The notes below the pieces were generated by a model that was given only the letters and a program-made list of their open reading frames with translations, ran no database searches and was not told where the DNA came from. Shown here one piece after another: positions 17,200 through 25,954 of a stretch of 64,000 nucleotides of DNA. Both the position numbers and the translations under genes were made by a program. This stretch comes from Burkholderia arboris (GTDB lineage Bacteria; Pseudomonadota; Gammaproteobacteria; Burkholderiales; Burkholderiaceae), in NCBI RefSeq assembly GCF_902499125.1, contig NZ_CABVPX010000038.1, positions 19,560 to 83,559 of the forward strand, written 5' to 3'. Numbering within the stretch: the stretch's first letter is position 1; every line of letters starts with the position of its first letter.

Positions 17200-18081
17200 A
17201 TGACCGACTCGATCAAAGCCCTGCTGAAGCCGCACGTGCGCGACATCGGCAACCTGCAGGTACGCCGCACGCTGCCCGCGCTCGCCGCACGTCTCGTCGG
17301 CCCGTTCATCTTCTTCGATCACATGGGCCCCGCTACGCTGCCGGCCGGCACGGGGCTCGACGTGCGCCCGCATCCGCACATCGGGCTCGCGACCGTCACC
17401 TACCTGTTCGACGGCGCGATCCTGCACCGCGACAGCCTCGGCTCGCTGCAGGCCATCGTGCCGGGCGACGTGAACTGGATGACGGCCGGCCGCGGGATCG
17501 TCCACTCCGAACGCACGCCCGACGCGCAGCGCGCCAGCGGCCATACCGTGCACGGGATCCAGACCTGGGTCGCGCTGCCGCAAGCGCACGAGACGACCGA
17601 GCCGTCGTTCGAGCACCATCCGGCCGACACGCTGCCGAAGCGCAACGAAGACGGCGTATCGCTGACGGTGATCGCGGGCGACGCGTTCGGGCTGCACTCG
17701 CCCGTCACGACGTTCTCGCGCACGCTGTACGTCGCGGCCGAATTCGCGGCCGGCGGCCGGCTCGAACTCGACGCGTCGCACGAGGAGCGCGCGGTCTACG
17801 TGGTCGACGGCGAGCTTGCGATCGACGGCACGCCGGTGCCGGCCGAACAGATGGCCGTGCTCGCACCGGGCGCGACGGTCACGCTGACGAGCGGTAGCGG
17901 CGCACGCGCGATGCTGCTCGGCGGCGACAAGATCGACGGCGAACGCTTCATCGAATGGAATTTCGTCGCCAGCAGCCGCGACGCGATCGAGCGCGCGAAA
18001 GCGGCCTGGACGCGCCAGGAAATGGGCAAGGTGCCGGGCGAGACCGAGTGGATCCCGCTGCCCGAGTCGAAACCGCGTTGA
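17200..18081 (+). CDS. Pirin family protein
   Basis: This 293-residue bicupin has an N-terminal pirin domain carrying the metal-binding set HPHIGLATVTYL (about 58-69) and HSERT (near 103), and a C-terminal cupin. Bacterial pirins of this type can act as quercetin dioxygenases or redox-responsive modulators. The sequence supports the fold and metal site only. GGAGCCGCC precedes the ATG. It is followed 52 bases later by the thioredoxin-like gene in the same direction. Confidence 0.9.
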   Translation: MTDSIKALLKPHVRDIGNLQVRRTLPALAARLVGPFIFFDHMGPATLPAGTGLDVRPHPHIGLATVTYLFDGAILHRDSLGSLQAIVPGDVNWMTAGRGIVHSERTPDAQRASGHTVHGIQTWVALPQAHETTEPSFEHHPADTLPKRNEDGVSLTVIAGDAFGLHSPVTTFSRTLYVAAEFAAGGRLELDASHEERAVYVVDGELAIDGTPVPAEQMAVLAPGATVTLTSGSGARAMLLGGDKIDGERFIEWNFVASSRDAIERAKAAWTRQEMGKVPGETEWIPLPESKPR

Positions 18082-18133
18082 AAAAGGGGCGCACCGCCCC
18101 CATCCTGACGATATTCGAACCGAAGAGAACGAC

Positions 18134-18982
18134 ATGGACACCACGCTTGCCACTTTCGAGAAAGACGTCATCGAGGCGTCGCTGGACACGCCCGTGCTGG
18201 TCGACTTCTGGGCGCCGTGGTGCGGCCCCTGCAAGACGCTCGGCCCGCTGCTGGAAAAGCTCGAAGCCGACTACGAAGGCCGCTGGAAGCTCGTGAAGGT
18301 CAACGTCGACGAGAACCAGGAACTTGCCGCGCACTTCCAGACGCGCAGCATCCCGCACGTGATCGCATTCGCCGACGGGCGCCCGGTCGACCAGTTCGTC
18401 GGCGTGCTGCCCGAAGGCCAGTTGCGCGCGTTCCTCGACCGGCTGCTGCCGGCGCCCGAGGAAGCCGAGCGCCGCGCCGCGCAGTACGCGATGGCCGAGC
18501 AGCGCTTCGACGATGCGCTCACGCACCTCGAAGCGGCGCTCGCGCTGAACCCCGGTTTCGACGACGCACGCCTCGACCTGATTGAACTGCTGCTCGCGAG
18601 CAACCAGGTCGATGCCGCCCGTGCGGAGACCGAACGCCTGTCGCCGCAGACCGTGCAGAACGGCGATCCGCGCTACCAGGCGATCAAGACCCGTTTCGAC
18701 GCGCTCGAAGCCACGGCCGACCTGCCGCCGACCGACGCGCTCGAAGCACGCATTGCGGCGAACCCGGCCGATCTCGACGCGCGCTTCGACCTCGCGCAGA
18801 GCCTGATCGCGCGGCGCGCGTACGAAGGTGCGGTGGAGCAGTTGCTGGAAATCGTCACGCGCGACCGCGCGTACGGCGACGATCTCGGCCGCCGCACGCT
18901 GATCTCGGTGTTCGAACTGGCCGGCGATCGCCCGGACCTCGTCGCCGGGTGGCGACGCAAGCTGAGCATGGCGCTCAACTGA
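18134..18982 (+). CDS. Thioredoxin-TPR co-chaperone, CnoX/YbbN-like
   Basis: A 282-residue cytosolic protein. The thioredoxin domain (1-108) has an intact WCGPC at 29-33 and the cis-proline SIPH. It is followed by about 170 residues of TPR-like helices. This is the CnoX (YbbN) layout, a holdase that protects clients from oxidants and hands them to GroEL or DnaK. The Escherichia coli form lacks a redox-active pair, whereas this one keeps both cysteines, like the alpha-proteobacterial type, so it may be an active oxidoreductase. Confidence 0.88.
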   Translation: MDTTLATFEKDVIEASLDTPVLVDFWAPWCGPCKTLGPLLEKLEADYEGRWKLVKVNVDENQELAAHFQTRSIPHVIAFADGRPVDQFVGVLPEGQLRAFLDRLLPAPEEAERRAAQYAMAEQRFDDALTHLEAALALNPGFDDARLDLIELLLASNQVDAARAETERLSPQTVQNGDPRYQAIKTRFDALEATADLPPTDALEARIAANPADLDARFDLAQSLIARRAYEGAVEQLLEIVTRDRAYGDDLGRRTLISVFELAGDRPDLVAGWRRKLSMALN

Positions 18983-18993
18983 CGCGCGGCACG

Positions 18994-19012
18994 CCGGGCC
19001 GCAATGGCCCGG
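18994..19012. terminator. Hairpin between convergent cnoX-like gene and tcdA
   Basis: A 7-bp stem (CCGGGCC / GGCCCGG) with a GCAAT loop begins 12 bases after the stop codon. It has no T tract, so its role as a terminator is tentative. Confidence 0.35.
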
Positions 19013-19085
19013 CCGGGCCGCCGTCTCGCTTGCGGCGCACTACCCGCGCCGCAGCCTCATCCCGCTACGCCCGCGCGGCGCGGGC

Positions 19086-19943
19086 TCAGCCGGCCGCCTG
19101 CGCCGCGATCGCGCGCAGCGCATGCGCGGCGGCCGCGAACCCGAAGCTCGCGGTCACGCACACGCTCGAACCGAATCCCGCACAGTTGAGCCCCGCGACA
19201 TGCGCCGCGGCGGACGGCTCCGCACCGTCCTCGATGTCGCACGCGGCGGCTTCCGGATAGATCAGCGGCTCGTCCGAATACACGGCGCTGACCTTGAAGC
19301 GCGCCTTCGGCCCGCGCGGAAAGCCGTGCTGCTTGCGCAACTGCGCGCGCACCTTCGACAGCAGCGGATCCTGGATCGTCAGCGCGAGATCGTCGATGCG
19401 GATGCGCGTCGGGTCGAGCTGCCCGCCCGCGCCGCCGACGACGACGAGCGGCTGCCGCTTCGCGACGCACCACGCGATCAGCGCGACCTTCGTGCGCACA
19501 CTGTCGATCGCGTCGATCACGTAGTCGAAGCCGCCGCCGAGCAGCGCGTCGAAGTTGTCGGGTTCGACGAAATCCTCGATCCGGTTCACGCGGCACGCGG
19601 GATCGATCAGCGCGATCCGCTCGGCCATCGCGTCGACCTTCGGCTTGCCGTAATTGCCGTCGAGCGCGTGGATCTGCCGGTTCGTATTGCTTTCCGCGAC
19701 GTTGTCGAGATCGATCAGCGTCAGCGTGCCGACCGCGTTGCGCGCAAGCGCCTCGGCCACCCACGACCCGACGCCGCCGATCCCGATCACCGCGACGTGC
19801 GCACGCTCGAACGCGGCGGCGGCCGGCGCGCCGTACAGGCGCGCGACGCCGCCGAAGCGCCGGGCGCGATCCACGTCAAGCTGGATTTCCGGGGTCGGGG
19901 TAAGATCAGAAGAACTGGGCGGGGAAGCTTCGGCAGCGGACAT
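19086..19943 (-). CDS. tcdA: tRNA threonylcarbamoyladenosine dehydratase
   Basis: A 285-residue E1-like (ThiF fold) ATP-dependent enzyme that cyclises t6A to ct6A in tRNA. It has RFGGVARLYG at the N-terminus, the nucleotide loop GIGGVGSWVAEALARN and the Asp-rich DLDNVAESNTNRQ segment. DYVIDAIDSVRTK and a late Cys-containing hydrophobic helix follow. The Ser/Pro-rich first 20 residues are variable. The window also carries tsaE, another t6A-pathway gene. It is divergent from pdxH across 128 bases. Confidence 0.93.
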   Translation of the reverse strand: MSAAEASPPSSSDLTPTPEIQLDVDRARRFGGVARLYGAPAAAAFERAHVAVIGIGGVGSWVAEALARNAVGTLTLIDLDNVAESNTNRQIHALDGNYGKPKVDAMAERIALIDPACRVNRIEDFVEPDNFDALLGGGFDYVIDAIDSVRTKVALIAWCVAKRQPLVVVGGAGGQLDPTRIRIDDLALTIQDPLLSKVRAQLRKQHGFPRGPKARFKVSAVYSDEPLIYPEAAACDIEDGAEPSAAAHVAGLNCAGFGSSVCVTASFGFAAAAHALRAIAAQAAG

Positions 19944-20071
19944 GGCAGCAAGGAAAACGTAAGTCGTGCAGCCCTCTATTTTGCCTGAACTCCCCGCTCG
20001 CACGCGCCACTGTGCACGCACGATTCTCGCGCGTTCGCTATACTGGCCCCAGATTGAAGCGTTTGCATAAC

Positions 20072-20716
20072 ATGACGACTCTCGCCGATCTCCGCATCAA
20101 CTATTCACGTGCTTCGCTCGACGAAGCCGATGCTGCCCCCGACCCCCTCGCCCAGTTCGATCGCTGGTTCAAGGAGGCGCTCGCCGCCAAACTGCCCGAG
20201 CCGAACACGATGACGCTCGCGACCGTCGGCGCCGACGGCCGGCCGTCGGCACGGATCGTACTCATCAAGGGCGTCGACGAACGCGGGTTCGTCTTCTTCA
20301 CCAATTACGAAAGCCGCAAGGGGCACGACCTCGCCGTGCATCCGCAAGCCGCGCTGCTGTTCTACTGGATCGAGCTCGAGCGCCAGGTGCGCATCGAAGG
20401 CCGGATCGAGAAAACCAGCGCCGAAGAAAGCGACCGCTATTTCGCGTCGCGCCCGCTCGGCTCGCGCATCGGCGCGTGGGCATCGGAGCAGAGCGCCGTG
20501 ATCGACAGCCGCGCGACGCTCGAAGCGCGTGAAAAGGCCATCAGCGAACGCTACGGCGACAACCCGCCGCGCCCGCCGCACTGGGGCGGCTACCGCCTCG
20601 TGCCCGACGCGATCGAGTTCTGGCAAGGGCGCCCGTCGCGGCTGCACGACCGTCTGCTCTATACGCGCGACGCCACGGCGTCGCCGGGCTGGACGATCTC
20701 GCGCCTGTCGCCGTAA
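20072..20716 (+). CDS. pdxH: Pyridoxamine 5'-phosphate oxidase
   Basis: A 214-residue FMN enzyme that oxidises PNP or PMP to pyridoxal 5'-phosphate. Signature segments are RIVLIKGVDERGFVFFTNYESRKG (here only named), SRIGAWASEQS and the C-terminal FWQGRPSRLHDRLLY. The length matches the family. A TATACT hexamer at 20039-20044 may be the -10 box. An upstream in-frame codon would add a non-conserved leader. Confidence 0.96.
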   Translation: MTTLADLRINYSRASLDEADAAPDPLAQFDRWFKEALAAKLPEPNTMTLATVGADGRPSARIVLIKGVDERGFVFFTNYESRKGHDLAVHPQAALLFYWIELERQVRIEGRIEKTSAEESDRYFASRPLGSRIGAWASEQSAVIDSRATLEAREKAISERYGDNPPRPPHWGGYRLVPDAIEFWQGRPSRLHDRLLYTRDATASPGWTISRLSP

Positions 20717-20837
20717 GCGCGGCGCCGGCGCACGCCGGTCGTGTCTCGTGTTGCATCCGGGTGCCCGCTTCGCAAGCGGCGGGCGCCGGTCAAGATACTT
20801 GGCTGTATTCGATTCAACGAACAAACGGAGAATCCAA

Positions 20838-22058
20838 ATGTTCTGGGAAAAGAAGCTGGCACAGTGGGCGGACGAAGTACGGGCGAAAGCGAACATACCG
20901 GCGCGCCTCGTGCTGTGGAACGGCGATCAACTCGATTTCGGCACCTTCAGCGCACCGCAGGTCACGCTGAAGGTGAACAGTGCGTCGGCGTTGCCGCTGC
21001 TGCTCGATCCGAGCCTCGACAATCTCGGCGAAGCGTACGTGAAGGGCAAGATCGACATCGAAGGCAGGCTGTCGGACATCATCAACATCAGCTACTCGCT
21101 CGCGCGCAGCACGGTAACGAGCGCGAGCAAGCTGGCGCGCGTGAAGCGCTACTTCAATCACTCGAAGAGCACCGACAAGAAGGCGATCCAGTATCACTAC
21201 GACGTCTCGAACGAGTTCTACCGGCTGTGGCTCGACGAGAACATGGTGTACTCGTGCGCGTACTTCGAGAACGGTGACGAGGATCTCGCCACCGCGCAGA
21301 TCAAGAAAATCGACCACATCCTGACGAAGATCCGGCTCGAGCCCGGCCAGCGCCTGCTCGACATCGGCTGCGGCTGGGGGGCGCTCGTGCTGCGCGCCGC
21401 GCAGAAGTTCGGCGCGACGTGTCTCGGCGTGACACTGTCGCAGAACCAGTTCGACCTCGCGACTGCGCGCGTGAAGGCCGCGGGGCTCGAAGACAAGATC
21501 GAGATCCGCCTGCAGGATTACCGCGAGATCGACGGCCAGTTCGACCGCATCACGAGCGTCGGGATGTTCGAGCACGTCGGCCGCAAGAACCTGCCGCTCT
21601 ACTTCTCGCGCGTGCATGACCTGCTCGCCGACGACGGCATCGCGATGAACCACGGGATCACGTCGACCGATGCGGAAAGCGGCGAAACGGCGCTCGGCGG
21701 CGGCGAATTCATCGACCGCTACGTGTTCCCGGACGGTGAGCTGCCGCACATCAGCCTCGCGCTCGAAGCGGCGCAGCGCGGCGGACTCGAGGCGGTTGAC
21801 GTCGAAAGCCTGCGGCGGCACTATGCGCGCACGCTCGAGATCTGGACGGAGAACTTCGAGGCGAAGGCCGACCAGGCGAAAGCCCTCGTCGACGACGAAA
21901 AATTCCGCATCTGGCGCGTATATCTTGCCGGCTGCGCGTATGCATTCGAGCACGACGACGTGTCGATCTTCCAGATCGTGTGCCGCAAGGCCGGACGCAG
22001 CGCGAAAACGCTGCCGTGGTCGCGGCGCTATATGTACGAACACGCGCTGCCGCGCTAG
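20838..22058 (+). CDS. cfa: Cyclopropane-fatty-acyl-phospholipid synthase
   Basis: A 406-residue SAM-dependent enzyme that adds a methylene bridge across cis double bonds of membrane lipids, typically on entry into stationary phase. It has an N-terminal lipid-binding region (1-110), then QYHYDVSNEFYRLWLD and YSCAYF. The SAM loop LDIGCGWGALVLRAA follows, and later GGEFIDRYVFPDGELPH. A GGAG ribosome site precedes the ATG. The gap to pdxH is 121 bases, so it may have its own promoter. Confidence 0.95.
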   Translation: MFWEKKLAQWADEVRAKANIPARLVLWNGDQLDFGTFSAPQVTLKVNSASALPLLLDPSLDNLGEAYVKGKIDIEGRLSDIINISYSLARSTVTSASKLARVKRYFNHSKSTDKKAIQYHYDVSNEFYRLWLDENMVYSCAYFENGDEDLATAQIKKIDHILTKIRLEPGQRLLDIGCGWGALVLRAAQKFGATCLGVTLSQNQFDLATARVKAAGLEDKIEIRLQDYREIDGQFDRITSVGMFEHVGRKNLPLYFSRVHDLLADDGIAMNHGITSTDAESGETALGGGEFIDRYVFPDGELPHISLALEAAQRGGLEAVDVESLRRHYARTLEIWTENFEAKADQAKALVDDEKFRIWRVYLAGCAYAFEHDDVSIFQIVCRKAGRSAKTLPWSRRYMYEHALPR

Positions 22059-22081
22059 GCGGCGCTTCACGCTGGGCATGC

Positions 22082-23374
22082 ATGGGTGACGGCAGGACGC
22101 GGCGCAAGGCGCCGCCGGAACGACAGCGGCGCGACGATGCGGACGAGTCGCACGCCGACGGGCAATTCGACCTGTTCGGCGTGCCGGCGGATGGCGTACG
22201 CGCGTCGCCGGCGCCGGCGGACGATGGCCGCCCCGCCAGCCCCGATGAGCACGTAACACCGCACGGGCAGGACGATCCGCGGCCTTCCCCTACTCCCCCG
22301 CGCCCTGTCGACGACGAACCGGCACCTGCCTCCGGCCTGCTGTGGGACGAGCCGTCGCCGCCCGCCGCGCCGCCGAAGAAAGGCCGGCGCAAGCGCGGCG
22401 TGCTGCCCGCGCCGATCGCGGCGGACGTCGCCGACGCCGCGGCCGGCCTGCCGCCGAACGTCCGGCTCGGCACGTCGTCGTGGTATTTCCCCGGCTGGAA
22501 CGGCATCGTCTACGACGGCGATTTCGCGCAGACGAAGCTGTCGCGCGAAGGGCTCGAAGCATACGGCGCGCATCCGCTGCTGAGGAGCGTGAGCCTCGAC
22601 CGGTCGTTCTACGGCCCGCTGTCGGTGGCCGACTACCTGCGCTACGCGCAGCAGGTGCCCGACGATTTCCGCTTCGTCGTGAAGGCGCCGGCTTCGGTGA
22701 CCGATGCGGTGATCCGCGGCCGCCGCGGCGAGCCGTCGGGGCCGAACCCGACCTTTCTCGACGCATCGCTCGCGACCCGCGAATTCGTGCAGCCGTGTCT
22801 CGAAGGGCTCGGCCGAAAAGCGGGCGTGCTCGTGTTCCAGTTTTCGCCGCTGCCCGATCAATTGCTTGCCGAACCGGCTGCGCTGATCGACCGGCTGACC
22901 GCGTTTTTCGCGGCGCTACCGCCGCTGCCGCCGGAAGCCGACGGCACGCGCTACGCAATCGAGATTCGCGACGCGAGCCTGCTCACGCCGCGCTTCATCC
23001 GTGCGCTCGCCGCGCTCGGCGTGCGCTACTGCGTCGGCCTGCATGCGCGGATGCCCGACCCGTTGCGCCAGGCCGCCGCGCTCGCGCTGCTCGACGGCGA
23101 CGCGCCGGGGCCGCTGATCGTGCGCTGGAGCCTGCACGGCGGCTTCAAGTACGAACAGGCGAAAGCGAAATACGAGCCGTTCGACAAGCTCGTCGACGAA
23201 GATCCGGCCACGCGCTCGGCGCTCGCCGAACTGGCCGCGCGCTACGCGCTGGCCGGGCAGCCGGTGATCATCACGATCAACAACAAGGCGGAAGGCTCCG
23301 CGCCGTTGTCGTGCATCGCGCTCGCGCGCGAAATCGCCGCCGCGTGCGCGCAGTGGCGCAACGAGGCGGCGTAA
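22082..23374 (+). CDS. DUF72 (YecE-like) TIM-barrel protein with Pro-rich N-terminal extension
   Basis: A 430-residue protein. Residues from about 128 (VRLGTSSWYFPGW) to the end match DUF72, a TIM-barrel family of unknown function, with the typical DRSFYGPLS, DDFRFVVKAP and VIITINNKAEG blocks. The first about 125 residues are an unusual low-complexity, charged and Pro-rich extension. It contains GQFDLFG at 27-33, which looks like a beta sliding clamp-binding motif (QxDLF at 28-32). The exact start is uncertain because the extension is poorly constrained. It follows cfa by 23 bases and may be co-transcribed. Confidence 0.8.
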   Translation: MGDGRTRRKAPPERQRRDDADESHADGQFDLFGVPADGVRASPAPADDGRPASPDEHVTPHGQDDPRPSPTPPRPVDDEPAPASGLLWDEPSPPAAPPKKGRRKRGVLPAPIAADVADAAAGLPPNVRLGTSSWYFPGWNGIVYDGDFAQTKLSREGLEAYGAHPLLRSVSLDRSFYGPLSVADYLRYAQQVPDDFRFVVKAPASVTDAVIRGRRGEPSGPNPTFLDASLATREFVQPCLEGLGRKAGVLVFQFSPLPDQLLAEPAALIDRLTAFFAALPPLPPEADGTRYAIEIRDASLLTPRFIRALAALGVRYCVGLHARMPDPLRQAAALALLDGDAPGPLIVRWSLHGGFKYEQAKAKYEPFDKLVDEDPATRSALAELAARYALAGQPVIITINNKAEGSAPLSCIALAREIAAACAQWRNEAA

Positions 23375-23408
23375 CGCGTGTTTCCGCCGGCTGTCGCCGG
23401 TCATGCGC

Positions 23409-23969
23409 TTACGCGCCGCGCAGCGACTTCAGCCGGTGCGAGAACTTCTGCCGGAACTTCGCGAGCTTCGGCCCGATCACGACCGAGCAATAGCCCTGCC
23501 CCGGGTTCTGCGCGTAATAGTTCTGGTGATAATCCTCGGCCGGCCAGTAGTTGCCGTCGAGCGGCACCACCTGCGTGACGATCGGCTGCCCGAACACCTG
23601 CTCGCGTTCCAACTCGCGGATCACGTCGAGCGCGGTGTCGCGCTGCGCATCCGAATGCGTGAACACGACCGACCGGTACTGCGTGCCGACGTCGTTGCCC
23701 TGCCGGTTCAACTGGGTCGGATCGTGCGTCGCGAAGAAGATCTCGAGAATCTCGCGATAGCCGATGCGCGCCGGATCGAACGTCACGTTGACGACTTCCG
23801 CGTGGCCCGTATCGCCTTCGCAGATGTCGCGGTAGCCGGGATTGCGCGTATGGCCGCCCGCGTAACCCGACTGGACGGCCGTCACGCCGTCGACGTCGAG
23901 AAACACGGCCTCCGTGCACCAGAAACACCCGCCTCCCAACGTCGCGGTTTCAAGCATCTCGTTCCCCAT
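23409..23969 (-). CDS. msrA: Peptide methionine sulfoxide reductase A
   Basis: A 186-residue repair enzyme that reduces methionine-S-sulfoxide in proteins. The catalytic GCFWC motif is at 14-18 with C15 as nucleophile. GYAGG, TGHAEVV and the C-terminal NYYAQNPGQGYC with the resolving cysteine are present. The ATG at 23969 gives the usual MGNEMLETATLGGGCFW start. It is convergent with the DUF72 gene, 34 bases apart. Confidence 0.96.
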   Translation of the reverse strand: MGNEMLETATLGGGCFWCTEAVFLDVDGVTAVQSGYAGGHTRNPGYRDICEGDTGHAEVVNVTFDPARIGYREILEIFFATHDPTQLNRQGNDVGTQYRSVVFTHSDAQRDTALDVIRELEREQVFGQPIVTQVVPLDGNYWPAEDYHQNYYAQNPGQGYCSVVIGPKLAKFRQKFSHRLKSLRGA

Positions 23970-24547
23970 GAAATCAGTCCCTCGTTGATGACGGCAACCG
24001 CTACGCATGTACCGGCGCCGCCGTTTCGTCTCGCCGCCGCCCGCACGCGGTGCGGACGCAGCGGCACTCCGGCAAGTATCTCACTCGCGCGCGAACCTGG
24101 CAGAGCGGACAGGTGCCGCACGCGACCGTGCCGCACATTTCTCGTCTACACTTAGGCACGCGCAAGCGGCGGCAAACCCGTCGCGCCAGCCAAGCGTCCG
24201 ATGCACGCCCGACCCTGATGCAAACATCATCTGCCGGAACATCGATATGCATGCCTTAGCAGACATCCCCCGCATCGCGGGCCCGGTCGCCGCCACCTCG
24301 CGCGCCGGCACCTCAATCGCACCATCGCGATGCCGCACGGCCGTCCCGCCCCGGGCACGGCGGTCCAGTACCTCGTCTTTTCCCGCTTTCACGATCTGAT
24401 GCACGGCGCCGTACGCGTCGCCGACGCGTGCATCCGCCTGCCGATCGCGCCCGCCGGCGCCATCCACGCCGAACGGCACCCGCAGTCCGCACGCCCGCAA
24501 CGAACGGCCGTGCGTCCACGATCCCAACCCATCGAGAGGGCATCACC
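23970..24547. other. Intergenic region upstream of methanethiol oxidase gene
   Basis: These 578 bases separate divergent msrA and the selenium-binding-protein gene. I find no convincing coding sequence; short open frames lack a ribosome site or any recognisable protein. A small palindrome TGATG-CAAA-CATCA at 24216-24229 could be an operator. Promoters for both neighbours must be here. Confidence 0.5.
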
Positions 24548-25954
24548 ATGAGCATGCGGCCTGACCCGACGTTTCACGCCTCGCCGGCGCTTGCGATGCA
24601 GGCACCCGCCGAAGAATTTGCCTATACGTTGTTGCTGAGCCCCGATTTTTCCAGACCCGACGCGCTTGCCGTGATCGACGTGAAGCCCGGTTCGCCGACT
24701 TACGGAAAGATCGTGCATACGGTAACGATGCCGAACACCGGCGACGAGTTTCACCACTTCGGCTGGAATGCGTGCTCGTCGTCGCTGTCGCCGCTGACCG
24801 GCCATGCGTTCCTCGAACGCCGCTTCCTGATCATCCCCGGCCTGCGCTCGTCGCGCATCTACGTGATCGACACGAAGCCGCATCCGACACAGGCGCGCAT
24901 CCACAAGATCATCGAGCCCGACGAGATCTTCGCGAAGACCGGCTATTCGCGTCCGCACACCGTACACTGCGGCCCCGAAGGCATTTACGTGAGCACGCTC
25001 GGCGGCGCGGGCAAGGACGGCACCGACGGCGCGCCCGGCATCTTCATCATGGATTGCGAAACCTTCGACGTGCTCGGCCGCTGGGAGATCGACCGCGGCC
25101 CGCAGGACAAGCACTACGACTTCTGGTGGAACCTGCCGCGCGACTACATGGTGTCGAGCGAGTGGGCGCTGCCGCCGCAGTTCGAAAACGGGATCGTGCC
25201 GGCAGACCTGCTCGAGAACAAATACGGGCACCGGCTGCATTTCTGGGACCTGCGCGCGCGGCGCAACGTGCAGACGATCGATCTCGGCGCGCAGCACCAG
25301 ATGGCGCTCGAGGTGCGGCCCGCGCACGACCCGGCGCGCGAATACGGGTTCGTCGGCGTCGTGGTCGATACGACGAATCTCGAAGGCTCGATCTGGACCT
25401 GGTGGCGCGAAGGCGGCAAGTTCCATGTGAAGAAGACCGCGACGATCCCGGCCGAGCCGGCCGCGGCCGACGAGCTACCGCCGCTGCTGAAATCGTTCGG
25501 CGCGGTGCCGCCGCTCGTGACCGACATCGACCTGTCGCTCGACGACCGCTTCCTGTACGTGTCGTGCTGGGGGACCGGCGAGATGCGCCAGTACGACGTG
25601 TCGGATCCGCACAACCCGGTGCTCGCGGGGTCGGTACGCATCGGCGGCATCGTGCGCCGTGCGCCGCACACGAACGGGCGCAGGTTCGCGGGCGGCCCGC
25701 AGATGGTCGAGATCAGCCGCGACGGCCGGCGCGTGTACTGGACCAATTCGCTGTATTCGACGTGGGACGACCAGTTCTATCCGGACGGCGTGCCGGGCGC
25801 GCAGGTGCTCGCGCATGCGGGGCCGGAAGGCGGGCTGACGCTCGCCGAAGATTACTGGGTCGAATTCCCCGACGGCTACCGTGCGCACCAGATCCGGCTC
25901 GAAGGCGGCGACTGCTCGACCGACTCGTTCTGCTATCCGTCGGTCCGGCGTTGA
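24548..25954 (+). CDS. Selenium-binding protein family, methanethiol oxidase-like
   Basis: A 468-residue beta-propeller of the SBP56 family. Bacterial and human members are copper-dependent methanethiol oxidases (methanethiol to formaldehyde, sulfide and peroxide). Conserved blocks include HHFGWNACSS, GYSRPHTVHCGPEGIY, DFWWNLPRDYMVSSEW, HQMALEVRPAHDP, DIDLSLDDRFLYVSCWGTG and the C-terminal GDCSTDSFCYP. The histidines and cysteines expected around the metal are kept. No signal peptide is seen, unlike the periplasmic Hyphomicrobium enzyme. GAGAGGG precedes the ATG. The next gene overlaps it by four bases. Confidence 0.88.
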   Translation: MSMRPDPTFHASPALAMQAPAEEFAYTLLLSPDFSRPDALAVIDVKPGSPTYGKIVHTVTMPNTGDEFHHFGWNACSSSLSPLTGHAFLERRFLIIPGLRSSRIYVIDTKPHPTQARIHKIIEPDEIFAKTGYSRPHTVHCGPEGIYVSTLGGAGKDGTDGAPGIFIMDCETFDVLGRWEIDRGPQDKHYDFWWNLPRDYMVSSEWALPPQFENGIVPADLLENKYGHRLHFWDLRARRNVQTIDLGAQHQMALEVRPAHDPAREYGFVGVVVDTTNLEGSIWTWWREGGKFHVKKTATIPAEPAAADELPPLLKSFGAVPPLVTDIDLSLDDRFLYVSCWGTGEMRQYDVSDPHNPVLAGSVRIGGIVRRAPHTNGRRFAGGPQMVEISRDGRRVYWTNSLYSTWDDQFYPDGVPGAQVLAHAGPEGGLTLAEDYWVEFPDGYRAHQIRLEGGDCSTDSFCYPSVRR

